From assembly GCA_035524315.1 (NCBI GenBank), contig DATKPD010000005.1:1-39706 (forward strand): DNA of 39,706 nucleotides. The letters run 5' to 3'. Positions 28,205-35,897 of this stretch are shown piece by piece. A program made the position numbers and the translations under genes. The DNA comes from BOG-938 sp035524315. GTDB lineage: Bacteria > Pseudomonadota > Alphaproteobacteria > Caulobacterales > Caulobacteraceae. Position 1 is the stretch's first letter. The number at the start of each line of letters is the position of its first letter. Below the pieces are notes generated by a model. The model was not told the DNA's origin. It was given only the letters and a program-made list of their open reading frames with translations, and searched no databases.

Positions 28205-28993
28205 TCACGTCGGGTCAGGTCCGGTCAGGCTGATCGCCGACAGCAGCCGGCCATAGTCGCCTTCGCCCCGGTGCATGGCGCGGCGGTTGGAGAAGAACAG
28301 CATCTCCTCGCTCACCGTGTCGCGGCCGATCCATTCCGCCCGGCGCACGCCCGACTGCGCCAGCCGCTCCAGCACGAACCCGGCCAGGTCGAACTGCCGC
28401 TTGTCGGGAGAATCGCCGGGCGCGAAGAACCGTTCCGATCCGGGCGCCTCGGCGGCGAACCGCTCCAGGAACTCCAGCCCGACCTCGTAGGACGCCTGGG
28501 CGATGCACGGCCCGACCGCGGCCACGATCGCGCCGCGCCGCGCGCCGCGCGCCTCCATCGCCGCCACCACGCCCTCCACGATCCCGCCGAGCGCCCCGCG
28601 CCAGCCCGCATGCGCCGCGCCGACCACGCCCGCCTCGCCGTCGGCCAGCAGCACCGGCGCGCAATCGGCCGACAACGCCCCGCAAACCAGGCTCGGGGCG
28701 CCGGTCACCACCGCGTCGGCCTCGGGCCGTGCGCTCCACGGCGCCTCGACCGTCACCGCCACGGCGGAATGCACCTGATAGGCGGTGAGCAGGGCTTCGG
28801 GGGCCGCGCCCATGGCCGCCGCCGCCCGCGCGCGGTTCTTGGCCACGGCGGCCGGATCGTCCTTGGACCCCAGGCCGACGTTCAGGCTCTGGTAGATGCC
28901 TTGCGAGACCCCGCCCCGGCGCGAAAAGAACCCGTGGCGCACGCCCGCCACCTCGCTCAGCAGGGGCGACCTCAGAATCGCGAGATGGCTCAT
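28205..28993 (-). CDS. pgeF: Peptidoglycan editing factor / YfiH-type laccase-domain protein
   Basis: A 262-residue protein of the DUF152/YfiH family, known both as the peptidoglycan editing factor that guards against L-Ser misincorporation and as a family with purine nucleoside phosphorylase activity (FAMIN/LACC1 relatives). Conserved elements are VRHGFFSRRGGVSQG at the start, the histidine in YQVHSAV, ALSADCAPVLL, GAAHAGWRGALGGI and VGPCIAQASYEVG, which supply the active-site His and Cys. Its ATG overlaps the stop of midA (28990-28993), so translation is coupled. Confidence 0.95.
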   Translation of the reverse strand: MSHLAILRSPLLSEVAGVRHGFFSRRGGVSQGIYQSLNVGLGSKDDPAAVAKNRARAAAAMGAAPEALLTAYQVHSAVAVTVEAPWSARPEADAVVTGAPSLVCGALSADCAPVLLADGEAGVVGAAHAGWRGALGGIVEGVVAAMEARGARRGAIVAAVGPCIAQASYEVGLEFLERFAAEAPGSERFFAPGDSPDKRQFDLAGFVLERLAQSGVRRAEWIGRDTVSEEMLFFSNRRAMHRGEGDYGRLLSAISLTGPDPT

Positions 28994-30057
28994 CGATGCT
29001 CCTCGAAGCCGGGCGGGACGGGGCCTTGCGACGCATGGATCGCCAGCGCCTTGAACAGGGTTCCCATCTGCTCGGGCGCGGTCAGCCGCGCAAGCTGCCG
29101 CCCGATGATGTCTGCCCGATCGGGCCGCGCCTTGGCCAGCGCGTCCGCCCGTTCGAACAGGCCCAGCCGCGCTAAAAGCTCGCCCTGGGGCAGGATTGCG
29201 CTGGCCTTGGCCCCGCCTGCCTCGGCGGCGGCCGCGACCGCCGGGAAATCGGCGTGCACGGTCAGGTCGGCGCCGGCCTCCAGCGGCGAGACCTTCTGGT
29301 GACGGCGCAGGGCCTGCAGGGTGTCGCCCGCCTCGGGCCGGTCGCGGCCGTAGTCGATCAGCAGGGCCACGCCGCCCTGGCGCGCGATGCGCGCACCCAG
29401 CGCCTGGGCGAAGGCCTCCTGCGCCGGCGACACCTCGACCACGTCGCCTGGCTGGGCGAAGGGCGCGTCGGGGCCGGCCGGCCGCGCCGCCATGCCGAAG
29501 GTCAGGGCGTCGTCAGCGTCCAGCCCCACCATGCGCTCGGCCCAGCCCCGCTCGGTGCGGACGAACTGGCGCGCGGGCAGGCAGTCGAGCAGCTCGTTGG
29601 CGACCAGCAGGATCGGCCGCTCGCCAGGCAGGTCTTCCAGGCTGTCGGCCCAGCGCGGGACCAGCGGTCCGCCCGACAGGCGCGCGCCCTGGGCCTGGCG
29701 CAGCACCGGACTGGTCTCGACCAGCCACAGGTCGGCCGCGGCCAGGAACGCCGGATCGAGCCGCGCGGCGCGCAGCATGTCGCTCATCAGGGTCCCATCC
29801 CCCGGTCCGGCTTCGACCAGGGCGAAGGCGGCCGGCCGGCCGAGCCCGCGCCAGGCCTGCACCGCCCACAGGCCGATCAGCTCGCCGAACATCTGCGACA
29901 CCAGGGGCGCGGTGATGAAGTCGCCGTCCTCGCCCAGGGCGGGCCGGGCTGCATAGTAGCCGTCGTGCGGATCGTGCAGGCGCCAGGCCATGTACTGGGC
30001 CACGGTCAGGGGGCCATGGGCGCGGATATGCGCCTTCAGCCGGTCGTCCGCGCTCAT
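28990..30057 (-). CDS. SAM-dependent methyltransferase, MidA/NDUFAF7 family
   Basis: A 355-residue protein of the family whose mitochondrial member NDUFAF7 dimethylates an arginine of complex I subunit NDUFS2. Visible signatures are GPLTVAQYMAWRLHDPHDGYY, GDFITAPLVSQMFGEL, the SAM loop ALVEAGPGDGTLMSDML, NELLDCLPARQF and LLIDYGRD. It starts with ATG at 30057, overlapping the lgt stop by 4 bp (ATGA), and ends inside the start of pgeF, so lgt-midA-pgeF are tightly coupled. The bacterial substrate is unproven; action on NuoD by analogy with mitochondria is inference. Confidence 0.93.
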   Translation of the reverse strand: MSADDRLKAHIRAHGPLTVAQYMAWRLHDPHDGYYAARPALGEDGDFITAPLVSQMFGELIGLWAVQAWRGLGRPAAFALVEAGPGDGTLMSDMLRAARLDPAFLAAADLWLVETSPVLRQAQGARLSGGPLVPRWADSLEDLPGERPILLVANELLDCLPARQFVRTERGWAERMVGLDADDALTFGMAARPAGPDAPFAQPGDVVEVSPAQEAFAQALGARIARQGGVALLIDYGRDRPEAGDTLQALRRHQKVSPLEAGADLTVHADFPAVAAAAEAGGAKASAILPQGELLARLGLFERADALAKARPDRADIIGRQLARLTAPEQMGTLFKALAIHASQGPVPPGFEEHR

Positions 30058-30950
30058 CCCTCGCCAGGCTCGGACAGGTCGGCCTGGGCCGCGTCCGCCG
30101 CAATCGGCGCCGGCAGGCGCCAGGCCCGCACCAGCAGCACCGCGCCCACGATCAGCATCGGCGCCGACAGCATCATGCCCATGGTCAGGCCGAGCGGGAA
30201 ATCGGGCATCTGGGCGTCGGGCTGACGCACGTTTTCCAGCGCGATGCGGCACAGCGCGTAGCCCACCAAGAACAGGCCCGTGGTCGCCCCCTCACGTTGC
30301 AGCGCCTTGAACCGGTGGGTGGCCAGGCGCAGCACGGCGAACATCACCAGGCCCTCCAGTGCGGCCTCGTACAGCTGGCTGGGATGGCGCCGCACCAGGC
30401 CCGCCGGGCAGTCGCCGCCGTAGCTCGCCTCGATGGTCTTGTTGCAGAACACCATGCCCCAGGGAACATGGGTCGGCCGGCCCCATAGCTCGCCGTTGAT
30501 GAAGTTGGCGATACGGCCGAAGAACAGGCCGATCGGCACGGCCGGGGCGATCAGGTCGCCGACCCGCAACGGCCGGATCCTGTTGACGACCGAAAAGCCG
30601 ACGATGGCCAGGATCACGCCGATCAGGCCGCCGTGGAACGACATGCCCCCCTGCCACACCTTGAGGATCTGCACCGGATCGTTCCAGATCACGCTGGTGT
30701 CGTAAAACAGCTCATAGCCCAGCCGCCCGCCGATGATCACGCCCAGGGTGACCCACAGCACCAGGTCGTCGATCTGAGCCGGGGTTGCCGGGGGCGACAC
30801 GGGCCCCCACAGGCGGGCGTTCCGCACCAGGCCCACGGCGTAGCGCCAGCCGAGCAGGATGCCGGCGACATAGGCCAGGGCGTACCAGCGGATCGCCAAC
30901 GGACCCAGATGCAGCATCACGGGATCGAAATCGGGAAAGATCACGGGCAC
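30054..30950 (-). CDS. lgt: Prolipoprotein diacylglyceryl transferase
   Basis: Inner-membrane enzyme that attaches diacylglycerol from phosphatidylglycerol to the lipobox cysteine, the first step of lipoprotein maturation. The 298-residue protein has seven or so membrane helices, the MSFHGGLIG motif and the Lgt signature GRIANFINGELWGRPT. The start is GTG at 30950, but the Shine-Dalgarno GAGGA lies only 1 bp before it; the in-frame GTG at 30944, at about 7 bp spacing, may be the true start and would remove two residues. First gene of lgt-midA-pgeF; divergent from ubiK. Confidence 0.97.
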   Translation of the reverse strand: MPVIFPDFDPVMLHLGPLAIRWYALAYVAGILLGWRYAVGLVRNARLWGPVSPPATPAQIDDLVLWVTLGVIIGGRLGYELFYDTSVIWNDPVQILKVWQGGMSFHGGLIGVILAIVGFSVVNRIRPLRVGDLIAPAVPIGLFFGRIANFINGELWGRPTHVPWGMVFCNKTIEASYGGDCPAGLVRRHPSQLYEAALEGLVMFAVLRLATHRFKALQREGATTGLFLVGYALCRIALENVRQPDAQMPDFPLGLTMGMMLSAPMLIVGAVLLVRAWRLPAPIAADAAQADLSEPGEG

Positions 30951-31065
30951 ATCCTCGGCGTCTCTCTGTGTCGGTGCGGCGCTGCTTAGCAGGCCGTCGC
31001 CCGTCGCGGCGAGCCTCTTGCAACGTATTGCAGGTGCGAACGGCGCCTCGCCGCCGCCGCCGAAC

Positions 31066-31077
31066 CCCTATATAGGG
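31066..31077. promoter_or_regulatory. 12-bp AT-centred palindrome in the lgt/ubiK promoter region
   Basis: CCCTATATAGGG is a perfect inverted repeat 30 bp upstream of the ubiK start in a very GC-rich setting. Its TATATA centre could be a -10 region of ubiK, and the symmetry would also suit a protein binding site. Confidence 0.4.
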
Positions 31078-31107
31078 TAATCGAGGCTTTCACCGCGAGG
31101 ACAGGTC

Positions 31108-31362
31108 ATGCAGACCCAAAACCCGTTCCTGGACGAATTCTCCAAGCTGACCACGGCGGCCATGGGCTTGGCCCAGGCGGCGACCGAGGAGGCCAAGACC
31201 GCCATGCGCGCCCAGGTCGACCGCGTCGTGGCGGAATTCGACTTGGTGCGCCGGGACGAATTTGAAGCGTTACAACAGGAACTTATCGCATTGAAGGCCG
31301 AAATCGCCCGCCTGGCGGGCAAGCCGGCCAAGACTGCTCGCTCCAAACAAGAAGCCGATTGA
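31108..31362 (+). CDS. ubiK: UbiK/YqiC-type accessory factor (BMFP domain)
   Basis: An 84-residue membrane-associated helical protein. The core AMRAQVDRVVAEFDLVRRDEFEALQQEL followed by a coiled coil is the BMFP/YqiC pattern: an amphipathic helix, the LV-x-R-x-E-F segment and a trimerising coiled coil. In E. coli UbiK assists assembly of aerobic ubiquinone-synthesis enzymes. The quoted homology is by motif. It is divergent from lgt and heads a plus-strand group with ybjN and proC. Confidence 0.88.
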   Translation: MQTQNPFLDEFSKLTTAAMGLAQAATEEAKTAMRAQVDRVVAEFDLVRRDEFEALQQELIALKAEIARLAGKPAKTARSKQEAD

Positions 31363-31454
31363 GACGGCGTGCGATTAGCGCGTTAGGCTTTCACTGAAGA
31401 CGTCGATTCTCGTTCGCGCGCCTCGCGGGCGGGACAAAAGGGGACGCTGACCGT

Positions 31455-31961
31455 ATGGATACGCCTCAGTCGGACGAAGACCTGGACTTCGCCGTGGACC
31501 CTCTCGACGTGGTCGAGCGCGTTCTGGCGGCCGAAAACCTCAGCTTCGACCGGACCGACGATGGCGACCTGGCCTTCTCGCTCGTGGGCGACTGGAAGGA
31601 CTACGAACTGTGGTTCGCCTGGCGCCCGGAAGCGGACTGCCTGCAGTTGTGCCTCTCGCTGGACATCCGCAGCAAGAAGTCCAAGCGCAGCCACGCCTAC
31701 GCCCTGCTGTCGATGATAAACCAGCGCGTCTGGCTCGGTCACTTCGAGTTGTGGCCCGAGGACGGCGAGATCGTATTCCGCCACGCCCTGGCCCTGCCGT
31801 CGGGCGACCGGCCGACTCTGTCCCAGGCCGCGTCGATGATCGACGCCGCCGTCGAGGGCGCGGACCGCTTCTATCCGGCGTTCGATTTCCTGATCAACGG
31901 GGGCAAATCACCCGAGGACGCCATCGCCGCCTGCATGTTCGAGACCGTCGGCCAGGCCTAG
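31455..31961 (+). CDS. YbjN domain-containing protein
   Basis: A 168-residue protein of the YbjN family, which has a type III secretion chaperone-like fold and has been linked to motility and stress phenotypes, without a defined biochemical role. Visible family features are DPLDVVERVLAAENLSFDR at the start, AFSLVGDWKDYELWFAWR, the LLSMINQRVWLGHFELW stretch and RFYPAFDF near the end. It precedes proC by 50 bp, an arrangement I recall from other alphaproteobacteria. Confidence 0.92.
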   Translation: MDTPQSDEDLDFAVDPLDVVERVLAAENLSFDRTDDGDLAFSLVGDWKDYELWFAWRPEADCLQLCLSLDIRSKKSKRSHAYALLSMINQRVWLGHFELWPEDGEIVFRHALALPSGDRPTLSQAASMIDAAVEGADRFYPAFDFLINGGKSPEDAIAACMFETVGQA

Positions 31962-32011
31962 CTCTGGGGCCGCCGACGCCCTAAATCGCTCCAGACGGGT
32001 AAGGAGCGCGC

Positions 32012-32818
32012 ATGACCGCTGATTTTCAGGCCTCGGGGCCCCTGCTGATGCTCGGCGCCGGCCGCATGGGCGGAGCGCTGATCGAAGGCTGGGCCAAGGC
32101 CGGGGTGCTGGATCCCGCTCGCCTGATCGTCGTCGAGCCGCATCCGTCCGACGCCCTGCGCGCGCTGGGCGCGCCGATCAATCCGCCCAACGAAACGCTG
32201 CGCCAGGCGCGCACGGTGCTGCTGGCCGTCAAGCCCCAGATGTGGCGCGCCGCCGCTCAGACCCTCGCACCGAATCTGGCGGACGAGGCCGTGATCGTGT
32301 CGATCGCCGCCGGCGTGTCCCGCGCCGACATCTCCGCCGGGTTCGGCGGCCGGCGGACGGCGCGCGTGATGCCGACCACGGCGGTGGCCATCGGCAAGGG
32401 CGTCGCCTCGATCTTCGCGCCGGACGAGGACGCCCACGCCCGCGCCCACGCCCTGTTCGATCCGGTGGCCGCCACGGTCGATCTGGCCGACGAGGCCCTG
32501 ATGCACGCCGCCACGGCGGTGTCGGGATCGGCGCCGGCCTATCTCTACGCCTTCATCGAGGCGCTGGAGGACGCGGGCGTCATGGCGGGCCTGTCCGGGC
32601 CGGCCGCCCGGCGTCTGGTGCGCAACACCATCGTCGGGGCCAGCGCCCTGCTCGAGAGCGGGGGCGAGGAGCCCTCCGAACTGCGTCGCCAGGTGACTTC
32701 GCCCGGCGGCACCACCCAGGCGGCCCTCGAGGTGCTGATGGGGCAGGGCGGTCTTGGTCCCTTGCTCGAAGGCGCGGTCGCCGCCGCCGTAGCGCGCTCT
32801 AAAGAATTGGCGGGCTGA
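32012..32818 (+). CDS. proC: Pyrroline-5-carboxylate reductase
   Basis: Last step of proline synthesis, NADPH-dependent. The 268-residue protein has the Rossmann start LMLGAGRMGGALIEGW, the VLLAVKPQ strand, VSIAAGVS, RVMPTTAVAIGKG, and the C-terminal dimerisation signature SGSAPAYLYAFIEAL with RRQVTSPGGTTQAAL. AAGGAG (32001-32006) lies well placed before ATG 32012. The next gene starts 3 bp after its stop. Confidence 0.97.
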   Translation: MTADFQASGPLLMLGAGRMGGALIEGWAKAGVLDPARLIVVEPHPSDALRALGAPINPPNETLRQARTVLLAVKPQMWRAAAQTLAPNLADEAVIVSIAAGVSRADISAGFGGRRTARVMPTTAVAIGKGVASIFAPDEDAHARAHALFDPVAATVDLADEALMHAATAVSGSAPAYLYAFIEALEDAGVMAGLSGPAARRLVRNTIVGASALLESGGEEPSELRRQVTSPGGTTQAALEVLMGQGGLGPLLEGAVAAAVARSKELAG

Positions 32819-32821
32819 GCC

Positions 32822-33289
32822 ATGTCTGGTCCCCCGAGCCCCTGGAGCCCGCCGCCGCCGCCCAAACCCGAACCGGCCAGACGCATCTATCGCCGCCCGC
32901 TCGACCGGCGCCAATGGAGCTGGCTGCTTTTGGTGCTGTTTGCGGTCGGCGCGGGCCTGTGGGCCATGACCGAGGTCATGCCCGATCAGGCGGCGTTCGA
33001 CGGCGACTGGTCCCAGGCGGCTCAGTGGGCGCTGCTGGCGACCATTGTCGGGTCCGGCCTGGTGCGCCTGCGCATGCGGCCGCACGAGGCCTTGCGTAAC
33101 ATCCTGCTGTGGATCGCCATCGCCGCGGCGCTCGGCTTGGGCTACGCCGCCTGGACGCAGGCCAAGGCCCCGCCACACAACGGGCCGCCGCCGGTTCAGG
33201 TGGTCCCGCGCCTGCCGGGCCCCGCGCCCCAGCAGGTCAGGCTCGACGGCCCGCCGCCGTTCAGCCCGGTAATCGCACGACGGCTCTGA
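32822..33289 (+). CDS. Short membrane protein resembling the anchor of TIGR02281 aspartic proteases, protease domain absent
   Basis: A 155-residue protein with a Pro-rich cytoplasmic start (SPWSPPPPPKPEPARR) and three hydrophobic segments (about residues 38-52, 70-84 and 95-112), the last followed by a Pro-rich tail. The helix pattern and the EALRNILLWIAIAAALGLGYA stretch recall, from memory, the N-terminal anchor of the TIGR02281 clan AA aspartic proteases, which would continue with a DTGAS catalytic domain; none is present here. The last 29 bp overlap the convergent histidine kinase gene. It is likely in one transcript with proC. Function unknown. Confidence 0.7.
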   Translation: MSGPPSPWSPPPPPKPEPARRIYRRPLDRRQWSWLLLVLFAVGAGLWAMTEVMPDQAAFDGDWSQAAQWALLATIVGSGLVRLRMRPHEALRNILLWIAIAAALGLGYAAWTQAKAPPHNGPPPVQVVPRLPGPAPQQVRLDGPPPFSPVIARRL

Positions 33290-34628
33290 GGCCGCCCAGT
33301 GGGCTCCGCTCCAGGGTGACGTCGCCGCCGTGGCCGCGGGCCATGTCGCGCGCCAGGGCCAACCCCAGGCCCACGCCCTTTTCGTTCTGGTTGCGCGACT
33401 CGTCCAGACGGCTGAACGGGCGGAAGGCCTCTTCGTAGAGGTCCGAGGGTATGCCCGGCCCATTGTCGTCGACGAGGACCTCCACGCCGCCCCCCTCCAT
33501 CGCGCGCGCCTCCAGTTCGACCCGCTCGCCGTGGGCCGCCGCGTTCATCACCAGATTTGCCATGGCGCGCTTGAAGGCGTTGGGACGCACGCTGGCCATC
33601 AGCTCCGGCCCCGCCCTCAGACTGACCGCCGCGCCTGCCCGCACGGCGCCTTGCGATACCGCCTCGATCAGGCCCCGGATCGGAACCATCTCCACGCTTT
33701 CCCCGCTCAGGCCGCGGGCGAAGGCGAGGTACTCGTCGATCATGTGCTCCATTTCGGCCAGGTCGCGCTTCATCTCCTCCAGCCGCGCGCTGGGCTCGGC
33801 CAGGGCCAGTTCCAGCTTCAGCCGGGTGAGCGGGGTGCGCAGGTCATGGCTGACCGAGGCCAGCAGGGTGGTGCGCTGCTCGATGTGACGTTGCAGCCTT
33901 TCCTTCATGTCCAGGAAGGCCTGGGCCGCCTGGCGCACCTCGCGCGCGCCATAGGGCTTGAAATCGAACTCCGCCCCGCGCCCGAAGGCTTCGGCGGCGT
34001 CGGCCAGCCGCTCGATGGCGCGCACCTGATTGCGAATGAACAGCACCGCGATGGTGGTCAGGATCACCGTGGCGCCCAAGAGCCAGATGACGAAGATGTG
34101 GCCGTTGGTGGCGAAGGCGCGGTCGCGCGGGGCCAGCACCCGCAGCACGCCCTGCTTCACCTTGACCCGGATATCGACATAGGCGGGGTAACGGGTCGTG
34201 TCGAACCAGTAGGGATCATCCAGCCGGTCCGACAACGCCTGGTCCATCGACTGATCGATCGGCAGGAAGATCGAGAAGCGGCGACGGGTGGGCAGGTCGC
34301 GCCCTTCCTGCAGCACGATGGACAGATCGAGCGAGCGCTCGGCGCGGTCGGCGATGCGGCCGAGCGAGGACGGGTCGCTCTTGTAGGCGTCCACCACCCA
34401 TGCCACGTCGCCCGCCAGCCCGTCCGAGAGCCGGCTGGTCACCGTGCGCCAGTGCGCGTCGAAGAAGGCCCAGGTCACGGCGATCTGCATGATGCAGACC
34501 GGCAGGACGATGATCAGCAGCGACCGGCCGAACAGCGAGGTCGGCGCCCGGCGCTTGAGCGCGCTGGGCAGCAGCATCTTGGGCCAGACCTTCAGCCAGG
34601 CGGATTTGGCGGCGGCGTCAGGCGTCAT
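33261..34628 (-). CDS. Sensor histidine kinase (EnvZ type), partner of the adjacent response regulator
   Basis: A 455-residue inner-membrane kinase. Two membrane helices (about 36-55 and 178-199) enclose a periplasmic sensor of about 120 residues, followed by a HAMP linker, the H-box SVSHDLRTPLTRLKLEL with phosphorylated H261, N-box MANLVMNAAAHG, G1 VDDNGPGIP, F-box FRPFSRLD and G2 GVGLGLALARDM. Its ATG overlaps the response regulator stop by 11 bp, so translation is coupled as third gene of the MarR-regulator-kinase operon. The stimulus is unknown. Confidence 0.95.
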   Translation of the reverse strand: MTPDAAAKSAWLKVWPKMLLPSALKRRAPTSLFGRSLLIIVLPVCIMQIAVTWAFFDAHWRTVTSRLSDGLAGDVAWVVDAYKSDPSSLGRIADRAERSLDLSIVLQEGRDLPTRRRFSIFLPIDQSMDQALSDRLDDPYWFDTTRYPAYVDIRVKVKQGVLRVLAPRDRAFATNGHIFVIWLLGATVILTTIAVLFIRNQVRAIERLADAAEAFGRGAEFDFKPYGAREVRQAAQAFLDMKERLQRHIEQRTTLLASVSHDLRTPLTRLKLELALAEPSARLEEMKRDLAEMEHMIDEYLAFARGLSGESVEMVPIRGLIEAVSQGAVRAGAAVSLRAGPELMASVRPNAFKRAMANLVMNAAAHGERVELEARAMEGGGVEVLVDDNGPGIPSDLYEEAFRPFSRLDESRNQNEKGVGLGLALARDMARGHGGDVTLERSPLGGLRAVVRLPG

Positions 34629-35313
34629 CGGGCGCCAGCATATAGCCCACCCCGCGCACCGTCTGCAGGTAGCGGGGGTTGCGCGGGTCGGTCTCGATCT
34701 TGCGGCGCAGTCGGGTGACCTGCACGTCCACCCCCCGGCCGCCGCCCTCGGCGTCGAGCGCCAGCTCCATCCGGTCGACCGGCTGATGCGGCTGGGCCGC
34801 CAGGCGCCGCAGCAGCTTGCTCTCGCCCTCGGTCAGGCGCACGGGCGCCAGTTGGCGCGTCAACTCGCCCCGCGCCACGTCGAAGGCGCACACCCCCAGC
34901 GACAGGCGCGCCGGCGGGGTGGGGCGGGCGCTGGCGGCCCGGCGCAGGATCGCCTCGATGCGCAGCACCAGTTCCTGCGGCTCGAACGGCTTGGCCATGT
35001 AGTCGTCCACGCCCACGGTCAGGCCCTGGATGCGGTCGTCGGCCATGCCGCGCGCGGTCAGCATCAGGATCGGCGTCTGGGCCTTGGGGCCCGGTTCCGC
35101 GCGCAGCCAGCGGGTCAGCGACAGGCCGTCCTCGCCCGGCATCATCACGTCCAGGATCATCAGGTCGAAGTCGATCACGGCCACCACCCGACGGGCGGCG
35201 GCGGCGTCGGCGGCGCCGGTCACGCGAAAGCCGGCCCGCGCCAGGAATTCCTTCAGCAGATTGCGGATGCGGTCGTCGTCGTCGACAATCAGCAGGTGTC
35301 GGTCTTCGCTCAT
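34618..35313 (-). CDS. petR: OmpR-type response regulator, PetR-like
   Basis: A 231-residue two-domain regulator. Receiver: acidic pocket D12-D13, phosphoacceptor D55 in LDVMMPGEDG, T86 and K108 in YMAKPFEP. A winged-helix DNA-binding domain follows, with LTEGESKLLRRLAA, DVQVTRLRRKIETDPRNPRYL and TVRGVGYML. The overall sequence and the preceding MarR gene match PetR, the regulator of Rhodobacter capsulatus encoded with PetP and needed for bc1 complex expression; this assignment is from memory of the family and remains inference. ATG 35313 overlaps the MarR stop by 4 bp. The open frame upstream of 35313 is only a shadow of that gene. Confidence 0.9.
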   Translation of the reverse strand: MSEDRHLLIVDDDDRIRNLLKEFLARAGFRVTGAADAAAARRVVAVIDFDLMILDVMMPGEDGLSLTRWLRAEPGPKAQTPILMLTARGMADDRIQGLTVGVDDYMAKPFEPQELVLRIEAILRRAASARPTPPARLSLGVCAFDVARGELTRQLAPVRLTEGESKLLRRLAAQPHQPVDRMELALDAEGGGRGVDVQVTRLRRKIETDPRNPRYLQTVRGVGYMLAPDDA

Positions 35314-35804
35314 GGCTCCTCGCCGTCGGCCGGCGGGGCGATGCTCAGACGCGCGCCGGCCACCGAGGCCAGGATGCGCCGGGCGCCGGCCACCGCGTCC
35401 AGCCCACCAGAGCGGTAGGCGAAGGCCAGGTGCCCGCGCAGCCGTTCGGACACCCGCGCCTCGAACGCGCGCCCCTCGGCGGTCAGCTGGGCGGGCCGGC
35501 GCCGTGCATCGGCCTTGCCGGGCGTCTTCTCGATGTAGCCGGCGCGCTCCAGGTCGGCCATCACGCGGCTGGCGCCCTGCTTGGACAGGCCGGTCAGCTG
35601 AGCCAGTTCCTGAACCCCGATCCCGGGCCGGCGCTTGAGCAGAAAGGCGGCGCGGTAATGGCCGCGGCCCAGGCCCGACGGGTGGTCCTGCAGCGCCGCC
35701 TCGGCCGTCGACCACAGCGCCGCCTCGGCCAGGATGAACAGCTCGACCGAGGCGTCGAGCTCCTCCTCGCGCAGGATCAGACGGGCGTCGGGCGAGGGGC
35801 TCAT
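35310..35804 (-). CDS. petP: MarR family transcriptional regulator, PetP-like
   Basis: A 164-residue winged-helix regulator. The recognition region LAQLTGLSKQGASRVMADLERAGYI (helix-turn-helix plus the start of the wing) and the wing KADARRRPAQLTAEG are clear, preceded by LGRGHYRAAFLLKRRPG. In Rhodobacter a MarR-like PetP precedes PetR, the same order as here. It is first in a coupled three-gene operon and divergent from ilvE; a 16-bp palindrome lies in the gap. Ligand unknown. Confidence 0.9.
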   Translation of the reverse strand: MSPSPDARLILREEELDASVELFILAEAALWSTAEAALQDHPSGLGRGHYRAAFLLKRRPGIGVQELAQLTGLSKQGASRVMADLERAGYIEKTPGKADARRRPAQLTAEGRAFEARVSERLRGHLAFAYRSGGLDAVAGARRILASVAGARLSIAPPADGEEP

Positions 35805-35825
35805 GCGCGGCGCGCCTCGGGGGGG

Positions 35826-35841
35826 CCGGGGCGCGCCCCGG
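35826..35841. promoter_or_regulatory. 16-bp perfect palindrome between petP and ilvE
   Basis: CCGGGGCGCGCCCCGG is a perfect inverted repeat located 21 bp before the start codon of the MarR gene and 2 bp upstream of the candidate -35 box of ilvE. MarR proteins commonly bind palindromes of 16-20 bp in the gap to a divergent gene. It is unusually GC-rich for a MarR operator, so chance is possible. Confidence 0.4.
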
Positions 35842-35843
35842 TG

Positions 35844-35872
35844 TTGACGATGCGGCCTGCGGAGGGTCTAAG
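35844..35872 (+). promoter_or_regulatory. Candidate ilvE promoter
   Basis: TTGACG (35844-35849) matches the -35 consensus, and TCTAAG (35867-35872) follows after 17 bp as a weak -10. The ilvE Shine-Dalgarno sequence GGAAGGAG (35881-35888) and ATG (35898) come next, giving a leader of about 20 nt. Confidence 0.45.
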
Positions 35873-35897
35873 GGCCGGACGGAAGGAGTAATTCATT

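Noticed and set aside
30951..31107. Possible small RNA or riboswitch in the lgt/ubiK gap
   Set aside because: Apart from the 12-bp palindrome no conserved secondary structure or terminator was seen.
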